A stretch of 64,000 bases of DNA from Leptolyngbya iicbica LK (GCF_004212215.1 NZ_QVFV01000001.1:334740-398739); one strand, 5' to 3'; counted from the first letter of the stretch, positions 55,367 through 64,000 are shown. The notes: generated by a model not told the origin, from the letters alone. Program-made: numbers and translations.

Positions 55367-56824
55367 ATGCGCTCTCCTGATATGCCTGATGTGCCCGACA
55401 CAAACTCTTTGGCTGATGAGCTCGATGCGGTCATTGTTGAGTTTGAAGATTTGCAATCTGAACTCACCTACGACCAAGCTAAAGGCGCGTTGCAGTCCAT
55501 CTTAGAGCGGCTGCAACTTACCCCCCGCGAGGCAGCCGGCCTAGAGCAAGAAGTGCAAGCGCTCACGGGACTCATGCAAAAGCTGGACCAAGCTGTGGTG
55601 CAAATTGCCGTCTTCGGCCTGGTGGGTCGGGGCAAATCTTCGTTATTGAATGCGCTCGCGGGGGAGACGGTATTTGCCACTGGCCCGACCCATGGCGTGA
55701 CTCAAACCATTCAGGCAACCGAATGGCAGGTGAGTCAGGAGCATCTGGGCGATCGCACCACCATCAACAAAGCGACTCTGCAGGGGGTGGGCCAGTCGCG
55801 TATTGAGCTCATCGACACCCCCGGGCTGGATGAAGTCGCCGGGGACGAACGCGAGCGTCTGGCCCGCCAACTGGCGAACACCGCCGACCTGATTTTGTTT
55901 GTCATTGCGGGAGACATTACCCGCGTCGAGTTTGAGGCCCTGGCCCAACTGCGCGAAGCCAGCAAACCCATCCTGCTGGTCTTTAACAAAATTGATCAAT
56001 ATCCGGCTGTTGACCGTCAGGCGATCTATACGGCCCTGGTAGATGAGCGATTGCGGGAACTCATTTCTCCCAATGAAATTGTCATGACTTCGGCGGCACC
56101 GTTAGTGGCGGTGGCAAAGCCTCAGGCAGACGGCCGCTTGCGTCCGACCTTACAGCGGGGCACCCCTGATGTGGCAGCCCTCAAGTTCAAGATTTTAGAG
56201 ATTTTGCAACAAGAAGGGCTAGCGTTAATTGCCCTAAACACGCTGCTGTATGCCGATGAGCTGAATGAAGCCATTGTGCAAAAGAAGCTAGCCATTCGCG
56301 AACAAATGGCGAATGAAATCATTTGGCGCAGTGTCATGACGAAGGCGATCGCGGTCGCCCTGAATCCCGTTACCTTACTAGATATTCTGACGGGGGCGAT
56401 CGTCGATGTCGCCATGATTGTCAGCCTCTCGCGCCTCTATGGGCTACCGATGACCCAAGCCGGCGCCATTAAACTATTGCGCAACATTGCCTTAGAACTG
56501 GGGGGACTCTCTGCGAGCGAGCTCATGGTGACCCTTGGCTTGAGCTCTTTAAAGGGGCTGCTCGGGGCGAGCGCCCCTGCCACTGGGGGACTGTCCCTAG
56601 CGCCTTATACCTCTGTTGCCATGACCCAAGCGGCGGTTGTCGGGGTGGCGACCTACGGCATCGGCCTCGTGACGAAACAATACCTCGTCAACGGCGCGAC
56701 CTGGGGTCCCGAAGGCCCTAAGCCTGTCGTTACTCGCATTCTCGACAACCTAGACGAAACATCCATTTTGAATCGCATCAAAGCTGAGTTGGCACAAAAG
56801 CTGGCAACCCCGCCGAAAACATGA
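55367..56824 (+). CDS. Dynamin/Era-like GTPase with DUF697 C-terminal domain
   Basis: About 485 residues. The GTPase domain has G1 FGLVGRGKSSLLNAL, G3 LIDTPGLDEV and G4 LVFNKIDQYPA. The C-terminal half (about 290-450) is hydrophobic (VALNPVTLLDILTGAIVDVAMIVSLSRLYG) and matches DUF697, which associates with membranes. Such proteins are common in cyanobacteria and of unknown function; membrane dynamics or envelope stress have been suggested. ATGs at 55,367 and 55,382 are both possible starts. Confidence 0.87.
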   Translation: MRSPDMPDVPDTNSLADELDAVIVEFEDLQSELTYDQAKGALQSILERLQLTPREAAGLEQEVQALTGLMQKLDQAVVQIAVFGLVGRGKSSLLNALAGETVFATGPTHGVTQTIQATEWQVSQEHLGDRTTINKATLQGVGQSRIELIDTPGLDEVAGDERERLARQLANTADLILFVIAGDITRVEFEALAQLREASKPILLVFNKIDQYPAVDRQAIYTALVDERLRELISPNEIVMTSAAPLVAVAKPQADGRLRPTLQRGTPDVAALKFKILEILQQEGLALIALNTLLYADELNEAIVQKKLAIREQMANEIIWRSVMTKAIAVALNPVTLLDILTGAIVDVAMIVSLSRLYGLPMTQAGAIKLLRNIALELGGLSASELMVTLGLSSLKGLLGASAPATGGLSLAPYTSVAMTQAAVVGVATYGIGLVTKQYLVNGATWGPEGPKPVVTRILDNLDETSILNRIKAELAQKLATPPKT

Positions 56825-56825
56825 A

Positions 56826-56854
56826 GCGACTGCCCAGGCTTGCTAAGCAGTCGC
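56826..56854. terminator. Hairpin between convergent GTPase and sigma genes
   Basis: GCGACTGC (56,826-56,833) and GCAGTCGC (56,847-56,854) form a perfect 8-bp stem with a 13-base loop. There is no strong T-run on either side, so terminator function is only likely from position. Confidence 0.45.
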
Positions 56855-56888
56855 GACTGATCAGGTTTTACATCCAGCTTTAAGTGGC

Positions 56889-57842
56889 TTAGCTGGCCAG
56901 ATATTCGCGGACATCTCCCCGCCGCTTGCGCAAAGAAGACAGCGCCTCACGCTCAATCTGCCGCACCCGCTCACGAGACACGCTCAAAATTTCGCCAATC
57001 TTAGCCAGCGTCATCGTTTTGCCATCGGTGAGACCAAAGCGCAGGGTTAGGACTTGGCGCTGTTGCGGTGTCAAATCCACCATCAGACGATCCAGATCGC
57101 TCTTCAAAGAAGACTGAGTCGCGAATTCTTCAGGCGAAATACCGTCATCCTCTAGCAATTCGCTCAGTTCAGTATCCTGGTTATCACCGACCCGCAAATC
57201 CAACGACAGCGGCTGCCGGGATTTTTCTAAATAATCGCGCACTTGCTGCGGGGACAGTTCCAAAGCGTCGGCAATCTCGGAGACGGTGGCAGCGCGTCCA
57301 TGTTGCTGCGAGAGCTGACGTTGCACCTTTTTAATCTTATTGAGCTTCTCAGTAATGTGAATGGGGAGGCGAATGGTGCGACTTTTTTCCGCGATCGCCC
57401 GCGTGATAGCCTGCCGGATCCACCAGTAGGCATAAGTAGAGAAGCGGTAGCCCTTCGTGGGGTCAAACTTTTCCACCCCTCGCTGCATCCCGATGGTGCC
57501 CTCTTGGATCAAATCCAGCAGATCAACGTTGCGCTTGATGTACTTTTTAGCCACAGAGACAACCAACCGCAGATTGGCCTCAACCATTTTCCGCTTAGCT
57601 TGACTGCCAATCCGCACTAATGTTTGCAGCTCATCAACTGCCACTTCCGCCGCTGCAGCCCATTCCTGTTCCGTCGGTTCGCGCTCTAATTCATCGATCA
57701 AAGTCTCTTTAATCTTCTCTAGCGCCGTCAACTGCTGCACCTGCTTTCCCAGCACAATCTCCTCTTCGTGAGTGAGGAGGGGCACTCGACCAATCTCTTT
57801 CAAGTAAGTCCGCACCAGATCAGTACTTTGGGTTGTTTTCAT
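56889..57842 (-). CDS. Group 2 sigma-70 factor (SigD/SigB type)
   Basis: A 317-residue RNA polymerase sigma factor. It begins [22 protein letters not shown] (region 1.2), then [12 protein letters not shown] and [20 protein letters not shown] (2.1-2.3), [17 protein letters not shown] (2.4), [16 protein letters not shown] (3) and [21 protein letters not shown] (4.2). It lacks the long acidic N-terminal region 1.1 of SigA. Length and start resemble SigD of Synechocystis; SigB or SigC are possible. Group 2 factors govern light, stress and clock outputs. It is convergent with the GTPase gene. Confidence 0.92.
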   Translation of the reverse strand: MKTTQSTDLVRTYLKEIGRVPLLTHEEEIVLGKQVQQLTALEKIKETLIDELEREPTEQEWAAAAEVAVDELQTLVRIGSQAKRKMVEANLRLVVSVAKKYIKRNVDLLDLIQEGTIGMQRGVEKFDPTKGYRFSTYAYWWIRQAITRAIAEKSRTIRLPIHITEKLNKIKKVQRQLSQQHGRAATVSEIADALELSPQQVRDYLEKSRQPLSLDLRVGDNQDTELSELLEDDGISPEEFATQSSLKSDLDRLMVDLTPQQRQVLTLRFGLTDGKTMTLAKIGEILSVSRERVRQIEREALSSLRKRRGDVREYLAS

Positions 57843-58267
57843 GAGAACAGCGCGAATAAGTGACTACAGACGTAAAAACTACGGTTACTTGGTCGCAACA
57901 GCTCAGCAGGCTATAGCCAAAATGAGAAACGCTACGTCGCAACCGCCTTCATGTAAATCAATGTAACATTTATGAGAGGCTTTGAGGAGTTTCTCAGGAA
58001 GGATTCTTAAGGAAGTTTTTATCTAAGCGAATCCTTGTAAAGTTACTGAAATCATAGCCTTTTCAAACTTCGGCAAACTGCATCCGAAGTAACAAAACCA
58101 CGATCGCTCGCCCCCGAAGCTGAGAGCTGCTCCTATTCTTTGTTGAGAGATTGTAAAGGAATGTTGAGCAGGGATGCTGCGATCGCGGGTGACGACTGAC
58201 GCGGTTCTCAACCTCGCGATCACAGTATCCCCCCGCCATTCAAGCTTTCGCAAAGCTCGACTAATCG
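57843..58267. other. 425-base gap, short hairpins only
   Basis: No supported gene. ACTTCGG/CCGAAGT (58,067-58,090) can extend with GTTACT/AGTAAC into a larger stem. AGCTTT/AAAGCT (58,243-58,257) is a tight hairpin just after the pRiA4b-type gene on the minus strand and might act as a weak terminator. The left end holds the sigma gene leader. Confidence 0.4.
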
Positions 58268-58816
58268 TTACGCTGCCTGCAACCGAGCATTGACTGCGGC
58301 AACATCAAAACGCTCGGAGTCAAAGTCAACCCCAATCCAGTCCAGCAGCTCTTCATATTCAGGATCTTCAGGATCGGCTAAGCGCTCTAGTAAGCCCTCG
58401 TAGCCCCAAACGCCCCCACAATTCTCTGGTGGGCAGGCGCGATCGCCCTCTAGGCAACGGGGCAACTGCACATTATCGTGCCACGGCAAAATGTCAGCCA
58501 CCGTAATCTGGTGTCGCCAGCCATCGCCGAAGTCATAGGTGTAAGTAAACTGTGCGTCTTTTGAGAATTCAAAACTCGCCAATACAGGAACGGTGGCATC
58601 CAGTGTCCCTTCAAGGGGTGCGGGAAGTGGGGCCGCATAGCGATCGCTGGCAATCTTGAAGTCGTACAGGTGACTCAATTCCCAACCCATCACCTGCTGC
58701 AAAACGCCATGTAGCGCGTCCAGCGTGATTTGGTCACTAACTTCAAAGGTGCGCCAGATCGGCGGCTCGCTATCCACCAGCCACACATGACACTGCAAAA
58801 TCTGAGACGTCGCCAT
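58268..58816 (-). CDS. Plasmid pRiA4b ORF-3 family protein
   Basis: A 182-residue soluble protein. Features: VDSEPPIWRTFEVSDQITLDALH, LQQVMGWELSHLYDF, TYTYDFGDGWRHQITV and CLEGDRACPPENCGGVWGYEGLLE, the last a likely metal-binding Cys block. The family is named after a plasmid ORF and related to IS1096 TnpR; its function is unknown. It follows the LCP protein gene by 8 bases on the same strand and may be co-transcribed. No transposon ends are visible around it. Confidence 0.9.
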   Translation of the reverse strand: MATSQILQCHVWLVDSEPPIWRTFEVSDQITLDALHGVLQQVMGWELSHLYDFKIASDRYAAPLPAPLEGTLDATVPVLASFEFSKDAQFTYTYDFGDGWRHQITVADILPWHDNVQLPRCLEGDRACPPENCGGVWGYEGLLERLADPEDPEYEELLDWIGVDFDSERFDVAAVNARLQAA

Positions 58817-58824
58817 ATCAATGC

Positions 58825-60228
58825 CTACAAGCGAGAACTCGTGCCGTACTCATCAAGCCAATCACGCCCCACTTGAATGGTGATATCCGAGTCGAGAACG
58901 CCGGTGCTCTCAACCCGCACATCCCCGACGCCCAAAAAGCGTTGGAGGGTCTCAGCACTCGCCAAATCGCCATTCTGGGCCACGACTCGCGTAAAGGGCA
59001 GTTCCGAGTTCCAGGGTTGCTCGATGTAAACGTTGTAATAGCCGCTGTCGTAAAGCGTCTGAACCAGATTATCGACAGCGATCGCATCTCCCGTACTGTC
59101 TTGAATCGCAATCCGCAGCGATTGTGGATCGGCAGAGGCCGCTACCTGACGGGTGCCGTACCCAAAATATTCCGACACCATCGTGTCAATTTCGCCGAGA
59201 TTCGGCAGCCAATAGCTCAACTCAAACTCACTACTGCTGCTGAAATCCCCAGGCAGCATCAACATCTGCGTGTTGTAAGCATCAGTATTCGACGCATATC
59301 CAGCTAAGGCCAACAGTTCTTCAATGCTGAGGTTGGTGTCAACATGGGACTGCACCACCGAGAGAATTTTCGGCAAACGCGCCACGGTTTTGGGACTCAA
59401 TGCCTGCTCGACCAAAGCCCGCATTAACATTTGCTGCCGCTGAATGCGGCCAATGTCACCGTAGTCGTCATAGCGGAAGCGCAGGAATTGCAGCGCTTTG
59501 TCGCCATCTAACTGCTGCTCGCCCGCTTTTAGATTGATGTAGAGATGTTGGCTATCGTCCTGATAGGACAAATCTTTAGGCACATTAACAGTGACCCCCC
59601 CGAGGGCATCGATGAGCTTTTCGACCCCTTGGACATTAATGCGGACGTAGCGATCGATCTCAACGCCACCCAGCAAATCACTGACTGACCGCGCCGCCAA
59701 AGCCGGGCCACCATAGTGGTTGGCTTCGTTCAGCTTGGTCATTTGGCCTTGCACCATCGTGCGCGTATCTCGTGGCAGCGATAACACGATGAGCTGATCT
59801 GTATGCGGGTTAAAGCGCACCAACAGCATCGTGTCAGATAGCCCATCAAACGAGTTAACCAGCGCGTGATAGCCCAAATTACGGGCCTCCGGGGGCAGGT
59901 CATTGACGTCAGTCGTCAGCACCTTCATGCCGAGCACCAAAATATTGACCGGACGGGTCAACTTCGGCACCTGCAAGCTGTTGCCCTCGGTTATCGGCTC
60001 ATTATGGTTAAATGCCGCCGACTCTTCTTCAGTAAGGCTATCGTGCAGTAGCGGGGTGCTATTCAGCGAGACTGCCATCAATGCGCCCCCCACGGCAGAG
60101 ATCGTACCAACGCTCAACAATGCCACGCTGACCCCTAACCATTTTGGAATGCGAAACCGCCGAGTTTTTTGGGCGGAAGGGTGGGGCTGATAGTGGCGAA
60201 TCGGGCGATAGGATTTTCGACTAGACAC
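58825..60228 (-). CDS. LytR-CpsA-Psr (LCP) family protein with LytR_C domain
   Basis: About 467 residues. A basic N-terminus and one membrane anchor (WLGVSVALLSVGTISAVGG) precede the LCP domain: VNILVLGMKV, SDTMLLVRFNPHTDQLIVLSLPRDTR (catalytic Arg region), KLNEANHYGGP, and LDGDKALQFLRFRYDDYGDIGRIQRQQ. A C-terminal LytR_C domain (about 360-467) follows. LCP enzymes attach polymers such as teichoic acids or polysaccharides to peptidoglycan from lipid carriers. The GTG at 60,228 with GAGG upstream is preferred to a TTG four codons earlier. Confidence 0.92.
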   Translation of the reverse strand: MSSRKSYRPIRHYQPHPSAQKTRRFRIPKWLGVSVALLSVGTISAVGGALMAVSLNSTPLLHDSLTEEESAAFNHNEPITEGNSLQVPKLTRPVNILVLGMKVLTTDVNDLPPEARNLGYHALVNSFDGLSDTMLLVRFNPHTDQLIVLSLPRDTRTMVQGQMTKLNEANHYGGPALAARSVSDLLGGVEIDRYVRINVQGVEKLIDALGGVTVNVPKDLSYQDDSQHLYINLKAGEQQLDGDKALQFLRFRYDDYGDIGRIQRQQMLMRALVEQALSPKTVARLPKILSVVQSHVDTNLSIEELLALAGYASNTDAYNTQMLMLPGDFSSSSEFELSYWLPNLGEIDTMVSEYFGYGTRQVAASADPQSLRIAIQDSTGDAIAVDNLVQTLYDSGYYNVYIEQPWNSELPFTRVVAQNGDLASAETLQRFLGVGDVRVESTGVLDSDITIQVGRDWLDEYGTSSRL

Positions 60229-60535
60229 AAGAAACCTCAAACCACGGGGGTTGGTCAGAATAGAGAACGTTGGCAGAGCGTCACTGGTGGCCGGGCCAAG
60301 GCCAACTTTAGGAATGGCGATCGCCCATTTTGTGGTACACCTGTTTTAATCTTGTCTGAGATTCTAACAGGCTGCCTCAAGGCGAGACAATGGGCCGACC
60401 AGTCCCTCAAAGAATTTCAAATGGCTGAAATAGTAGCAGCTTTTTGTGGCGATGACACCGATTTTTCTAAGGCTTTGTTAAAAGTCACCCGTATTTTAGT
60501 GATGAATCACAAAATTGCCAGTTTTTGCCTTTCCC

Positions 60536-60599
60536 AGAGGGCCGTTCCCGATCGGCTCAACCGGATCCGATAAGGCACGGTTTAAGGGAACGGTTGCCT
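60536..60599. repeat. Inverted-repeat element, copy C (diverged)
   Basis: Arms CCGTTCCC (ending 60,549) and GGGAACGG (from 60,586) pair perfectly, extend by two G-U pairs, and end with AG/CT after two mismatches. The centre is about 36 bases and ends TTTA before AGGG, as in copies A and B. The arm sequence differs from both. It lies between two minus-strand genes rather than convergent ones. Confidence 0.6.
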
Positions 60600-60656
60600 G
60601 GACAGCAGCGTTTAAGGAGATCTCTGAAAAAGAAATTCCCCAAAAGACGGTGCGCC

Positions 60657-60736
60657 GTAGATTGCGGTTGACGTCAGGAAACCCAACACATCGAGGATTC
60701 AAGCATGTTGGTTCTCGTGCCTCGACCCCAACCTAC
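60657..60736. repeat. Diverged palindromic repeat, GTAG...CTAC type
   Basis: An 80-base imperfect inverted repeat. The left arm runs from GTAGATTGCGGTTGA to AAACCCAACA; the right arm from TGTTGGTTCTCGTGC to ACCCCAACCTAC, with several mismatches. It shares the GGTTG/AAACCCAAC core and GTAGG/CCTAC ends with the element at 26,048, so I place both in one family. Confidence 0.5.
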
Positions 60737-60763
60737 GATGGGAAATTTATTTTTAGAGAACAC

Positions 60764-61132
60764 CTAAGGCAGGCGATCGCCCAACTTACTGACGCCGGGC
60801 AGTCGCGCCGAACCGCCTTGCAGGAGCCGCACCATGAGCCACAAATTCGTCACAAAATAGCCCGTCGTGGTTAAGAGACTGGTCACTAGCAAGCGCGTCG
60901 AGACCAAGTCAGAGGCTTGACTACCAGCGGCAGTCAGGACGTACACCATCACCCAGGCCAACGCCAGAGTTACCGCTGTTTTGCTCACCGTCTGCTCACG
61001 TTGCGACCCCTGGCGCAGATACAGGCTCCACAATGACGGAAAGAAGCCAAAAATCGGCACCAAATAGATGATCAACTTCAGGGTTTCTAATCGAGTCTCA
61101 GGGTCAGAATTGCGAGAGCGCATAGTAGCCAT
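60764..61132 (-). CDS. Small conserved membrane protein, unknown function
   Basis: About 122 residues with three or four hydrophobic helices: TLKLIIYLVPIFGFFPSLWS, AVTLALAWVMVYVLTAAG and LVTSLLTTTGYFVTNLWLMV. It ends in a basic tail. ATGs at 61,132 and 61,123 are both possible starts. I know of no function. It lies upstream of the LCP gene on the same strand, separated by more than 500 bases containing two repeats. Confidence 0.65.
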   Translation of the reverse strand: MATMRSRNSDPETRLETLKLIIYLVPIFGFFPSLWSLYLRQGSQREQTVSKTAVTLALAWVMVYVLTAAGSQASDLVSTRLLVTSLLTTTGYFVTNLWLMVRLLQGGSARLPGVSKLGDRLP

Positions 61133-61341
61133 CAAAACAAAACTGGCGGAGTGGCAAACGGTTCACATTGCCAGTCATTTGCAGTAGTTGCAAGGTAGCT
61201 TATTCTGCACAACATTGCGGTCCAGTCAGCGACAACTCTTAATCTGGCGCTCAATTAACTGAAAAATCCAATGATTGACCGGCAACCAGAGGTTCGCCCG
61301 CTACCCCCATCAACTAACCGAGGCATGGCCAGCGACAACGC

Positions 61342-62700
61342 CTAGTTCTGCGGCACTGCAATCTGTTGCTGAATCAGCTCAAAAATTGTGCGCATCCCCA
61401 TCACTTCGCCCCCTTCGGGCCGTCCAGGAAGATTGCGCAGGTTCCAAGCCATCACGTCAATGTGAATCCAGGGAATTTGGGCTTGAATGAACTCTTGCAA
61501 GAAGAGGGCAGCCGTAATCGCCCCCCCGTAGGAACCACTGGAGACATTCGACAGGTCGGCCACTTTGCTATTGAGCAACTCTCGATAGGGCTCATGGAGC
61601 GGCAAATTCCAGAGGGGGTCAGTGGTCGCTTGCATTGCCTTCTCAAGCGGTTCTAAAAAGGCCGGATCATTGCAGAAAAAGGCGGGCAGTTCAGTCCCCA
61701 GAGCGACTCGGGCAGCCCCGGTCAGTGTCGCAAAATCCACAATCAGCTCAGGTTGCTCGCTGCTGGCTTCCCACAGGGCATCAGCCAACACCAGTCGGCC
61801 CTCAGCATCCGTATTGCCGACTTCGACGGTGATACCTTTGCGGGTCGGAATCACATCCAGCGGACGCATGGCATTGCCCGCGACGCTATTTTCCACCGCA
61901 GGGATGAGAACCCGCAAACAAACGGGCAGATTGAGCTTCATGATCATGGTGGCCAGCCCCAGCACGTGAGCGGCACCCCCCATGTCTTTCTTCATCATCA
62001 ACATGCCTTTGGCAGGCTTAAGGTCGAGGCCGCCAGAGTCAAAACAGACGCCTTTGCCCACTAGAGTCACTTTAGGCGCATCGACATCGCCCCAGCGCAG
62101 GTCAATTAAGCGGGGGGCTGACACGCTCGCTTGACCGACGGCATAAATCATCGGGTAGTTTTCGGCTTCGAGCTGTTTACCTTTGGTGACGTTGAGGTCA
62201 GCGTCGTAGGTCACAGCCAGAATGCGAGCCGCTTCTTCCAGATCATCTGGCCCCATGTTGTTGGCGGGAGTGTTGATCAGGTCGCGGGCGAGAAAGGTCG
62301 CCTCAACGACCGCGTCGATATAAGCCAGGTCAGCATTGTCGGGGGGCAAGAGCTCAGCGATCGCCCCCGGTTTGGTTTGCTTGTAGCGGTTAAAGGCGTA
62401 TTGCCCCAGTCGCCATCCCAGGGTCAGCGCGGTCGCCTCATCTGGCGTCAAGTCACTGGTCAACTCATAACGATTGGCGGGCAAGGATTGCGACAACAAC
62501 CCGAGCAGCCACATATCTAGGGTCTCTGGGCGACCCACTAAGACTTTTGAGAGACTTTGCTGCGCGCCGGGAAGCAAGCAAAAGGTGCCGGGCTCGGCCT
62601 TAAATCCCATCGCGTCGATCCAGTTTTTTTCGGCTTTGAAGTGGGTCTGCAACTGGTCGGCAGTGACTAACAGAATGGGAATCGGCGTAGTGGATGACAT
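61342..62700 (-). CDS. Leucyl aminopeptidase family protein (M17)
   Basis: A 452-residue cytoplasmic metallo-exopeptidase. The active-site Lys and metal ligands are in VTLVGKGVCFDSGGLDLKP, followed by the family signature NTDAEGRLVLADAL with metal-binding Asp and Glu and catalytic Arg. The N-terminal domain (residues 1-150) is the usual non-catalytic part, and DMLGSAHVLGL-like region contains the second metal Asp (MKKDMGGAAHVLGL). It removes N-terminal residues during peptide turnover. It looks like a PepA/PepB-type enzyme of slightly short length. Confidence 0.93.
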   Translation of the reverse strand: MSSTTPIPILLVTADQLQTHFKAEKNWIDAMGFKAEPGTFCLLPGAQQSLSKVLVGRPETLDMWLLGLLSQSLPANRYELTSDLTPDEATALTLGWRLGQYAFNRYKQTKPGAIAELLPPDNADLAYIDAVVEATFLARDLINTPANNMGPDDLEEAARILAVTYDADLNVTKGKQLEAENYPMIYAVGQASVSAPRLIDLRWGDVDAPKVTLVGKGVCFDSGGLDLKPAKGMLMMKKDMGGAAHVLGLATMIMKLNLPVCLRVLIPAVENSVAGNAMRPLDVIPTRKGITVEVGNTDAEGRLVLADALWEASSEQPELIVDFATLTGAARVALGTELPAFFCNDPAFLEPLEKAMQATTDPLWNLPLHEPYRELLNSKVADLSNVSSGSYGGAITAALFLQEFIQAQIPWIHIDVMAWNLRNLPGRPEGGEVMGMRTIFELIQQQIAVPQN

Positions 62701-62944
62701 GCGCTTGGAGACTGGAACAATTTAACCTGACAGGTTCAGCATCGGCGGCGGGGCGCCATCGCTCAGGATTGTGAGCCGCGATCGCAGGCTCGACGGCAAC
62801 CGCCTTACTTGACGGTGACGAGCGGTCAGTCAGCAGACCTGTCGAGGTCAGTGTATCGCTTTTGCTTAACCTCTAGGCGATTTTATCGTCACCCACCGCG
62901 ATCGCCGACCCAGGTCACGGTCGTCCACGACGGCCCCAAGGCCA

Positions 62945-62975
62945 CAAAAAACCCCCGACCGTCAGGCCGAGGGTT
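62945..62975 (-). terminator. Terminator after the PPC/TPR gene
   Basis: On the minus strand AACCCTCGGCC pairs with GGTCGGGGGTT across a four-base loop, with one or two mismatches, and is followed by TTTTTT. It lies about 120 bases downstream of the stop at 63,097. The rest of the 396-base gap shows nothing else. Confidence 0.75.
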
Positions 62976-63096
62976 AGAAATCAGGGTGCATCTACCATTC
63001 CTTTCTACTGAGGGGAGGCGTCGCATCCGGACAGAATTCTGAAAATTTTCGAGCGGCGATCGCGCCTCCCCTCCTTGAGCCTTCATTCAGCCCAGG

Positions 63097-63876
63097 CTAT
63101 TCAGTGCGCGGCCCGCCCCCCGTTGGTCCGGGAGCTTCGCCCGTTTCGATGTAGAGAATTTGCTCCCTCAACCGTTGCGCTGTGAACGGATCGCCATCGG
63201 CTTCGTAGAGCTCAGCCGCCGTTTCAAAATCCGTCACAATCAGATCACGCACCAGAGGGGGTAAATCTTCCAAAAACTGCTCTTCAAAAGAAGCATCGGC
63301 GTTTTCGTCAAAGTTGCCCTGACTTTCCCATTCATCTAAGGCTTGACCAAAGGTGGCATCGGCTCGGCCTAAAAACGCTTCAGGGTTGCTGTCATCGAGT
63401 TCGATCGCGGTAGTAAACGCGTCAATCGCACCGGCCAAGTCTTGCGCTTCCAAACTCATCTGCGCCTCGTTAAAGGCCACTTCATAAGGCGAAGCGGGAC
63501 GCACCTCTAACATAAAGTCGCCGCCCTGCTGGCCGTCATAGGTCATGGCGCGGATGATGTAGTCGCCGCTCGACGTGGCCGAGTAGACGATGCGAGAGTT
63601 CAACGTGCCGCCGTAATCGTCGTTAAAGGCCACCTCTTCGCCATCGGGACCAATTAACGACACCATCGTGTCAAAGTCTTCGCTGGTCACCACAATCGCG
63701 ATGATGTCTCCGGCCTCAATCGCCAACGGATAATCTTTGAGGGCTGGGGTAATCGTCCCTTCTTCTTCAAGAATGGTTTGAGCGTTGGCGATCGTGGCGG
63801 GGCCGAAGCAAATCCCTCCCGAAAGAACAGTCATCGTCGCCAACAGCCCAACAGTCCTTGAAAATACATGCTTCAT
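63097..63876 (-). CDS. Exported protein with PPC-like domain and TPR segment
   Basis: A 259-residue protein. A signal peptide (GLLATMTVLSGGICFGPATIANA) is followed by a beta-rich region of about 80 residues, AGDIIAIVVTSEDFDTMVSL and SGDYIIRAMTYD, resembling the bacterial pre-peptidase C-terminal domain. A short TPR segment follows: AQMSLEAQDLAGAIDAFTTAIELDDSNPEAFLGRADA. The tail is acidic, then Gly/Pro-rich. It probably acts in the periplasm; no enzymatic motif is visible. Confidence 0.78.
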   Translation of the reverse strand: MKHVFSRTVGLLATMTVLSGGICFGPATIANAQTILEEEGTITPALKDYPLAIEAGDIIAIVVTSEDFDTMVSLIGPDGEEVAFNDDYGGTLNSRIVYSATSSGDYIIRAMTYDGQQGGDFMLEVRPASPYEVAFNEAQMSLEAQDLAGAIDAFTTAIELDDSNPEAFLGRADATFGQALDEWESQGNFDENADASFEEQFLEDLPPLVRDLIVTDFETAAELYEADGDPFTAQRLREQILYIETGEAPGPTGGGPRTE

Positions 63877-63891
63877 ATCGCAAATCCTTGT

Positions 63892-64000
63892 CTAATCGTC
63901 CTTAGGGTATCGAGTCTTGGCCTGACTGCCCCCATCATTATGCCGCTTGTTGCTGGCGACCCCTTCAGAAAGCGATCGCCGCGCTTCGGCTGCTTGTTCA
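63892..64000 (-). CDS. Possible 3' end of a gene entering from the right
   Basis: On the minus strand an open frame runs from the window edge for 35 codons to a TAG at 63,892, reading EQAAEARRSLSEGVASNK and ending in a polar tail. It stops 15 bases before the start of the PPC/TPR gene, which would fit an operon. The frame is short, so chance is possible. Confidence 0.3.
   Translation of the reverse strand, partial: EQAAEARRSLSEGVASNKRHNDGGSQAKTRYPKDD

Noticed and set aside
54795-55403. Long form of the YbjN-like protein
   Set aside because: The extension overlaps the divergent GTPase gene; the conserved start MEFQTTAQEA lies at 55,244.
58268-58816. pRiA4b ORF-3 gene as evidence of a transposon
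   Set aside because: No terminal repeats, transposase or target duplication could be seen.
60169-60573. 134-codon plus-strand frame
   Set aside because: It overlaps the LCP gene start and inverted-repeat copy C, and the protein looks like random translation.

Overview
The window looks like part of a cyanobacterial chromosome. It carries kaiB and kaiC, psbX, a phycobilisome rod linker, a Ycf66 protein, a BciB/Slr1923-type vinyl reductase, a group 2 sigma factor and a cobalamin-pathway methylase. The HIP1 octamer GCGATCGC occurs throughout. Gene content and high G+C fit a Leptolyngbya-like or related lineage, but I cannot fix the genus. I saw no tRNA, rRNA, CRISPR array, transposase or integrase.

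Layout. 1-2.9 kb: copper-handling genes (Tat-exported multicopper oxidase, a His-rich membrane protein, a PepSY-type membrane protein, a DUF411 lipoprotein), then a probable 6S RNA. 3.3-17.9 kb: housekeeping and transport (SLC12-like transporter, cobI, a TonB-like protein, plsC-like acyltransferase, hemC, TPR protein, alaS, NhaC-type antiporter, nitrilase-family amidase). 18.5-23.2 kb: membrane-anchored CpcL-type linker, TspO/MBR protein, ferredoxin-type aldo/keto reductase, bifunctional nuclease, riboflavin synthase. 23.3-29.1 kb: a GGDEF/EAL protein whose N-terminus resembles the ethylene-binding domain of ETR1, 5-FTHF cyclo-ligase, and kaiBC with no kaiA beside it. 29.5-31.9 kb: lysozyme and M16 peptidase.

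32.0-34.6 kb is an A+T-richer island with three TIR-domain genes: two overlapping on the minus strand and one pentapeptide-repeat/TIR fusion diverging from them. 34.7-47.6 kb: flippase, HAD phosphatase, BciB-like reductase, kinase with WD40 repeats, FTR1 iron permease, AEC carrier, D-2-hydroxyacid dehydrogenase, epimerase, and a divergent amino-acid ABC pair (binding protein and ATPase, no permease). 47.7-64 kb: Ycf66, psbX, an adenylate cyclase with a degenerate receiver, Dus, DUF3318, cell-wall amidase, YbjN-like protein, DUF697 GTPase, sigma factor, pRiA4b ORF-3 protein, LCP protein, leucyl aminopeptidase and a PPC/TPR protein.

Between genes there is unusual structured DNA. Three copies of an inverted-repeat element have arms that differ in sequence but stay complementary. 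There are also two copies of a TGTAGG-type palindromic repeat and a nested GC-rich palindrome cluster. The observations most worth following are the TIR cluster, the ethylene-receptor-like c-di-GMP protein, the covarying repeat family and the isolated kaiBC pair.
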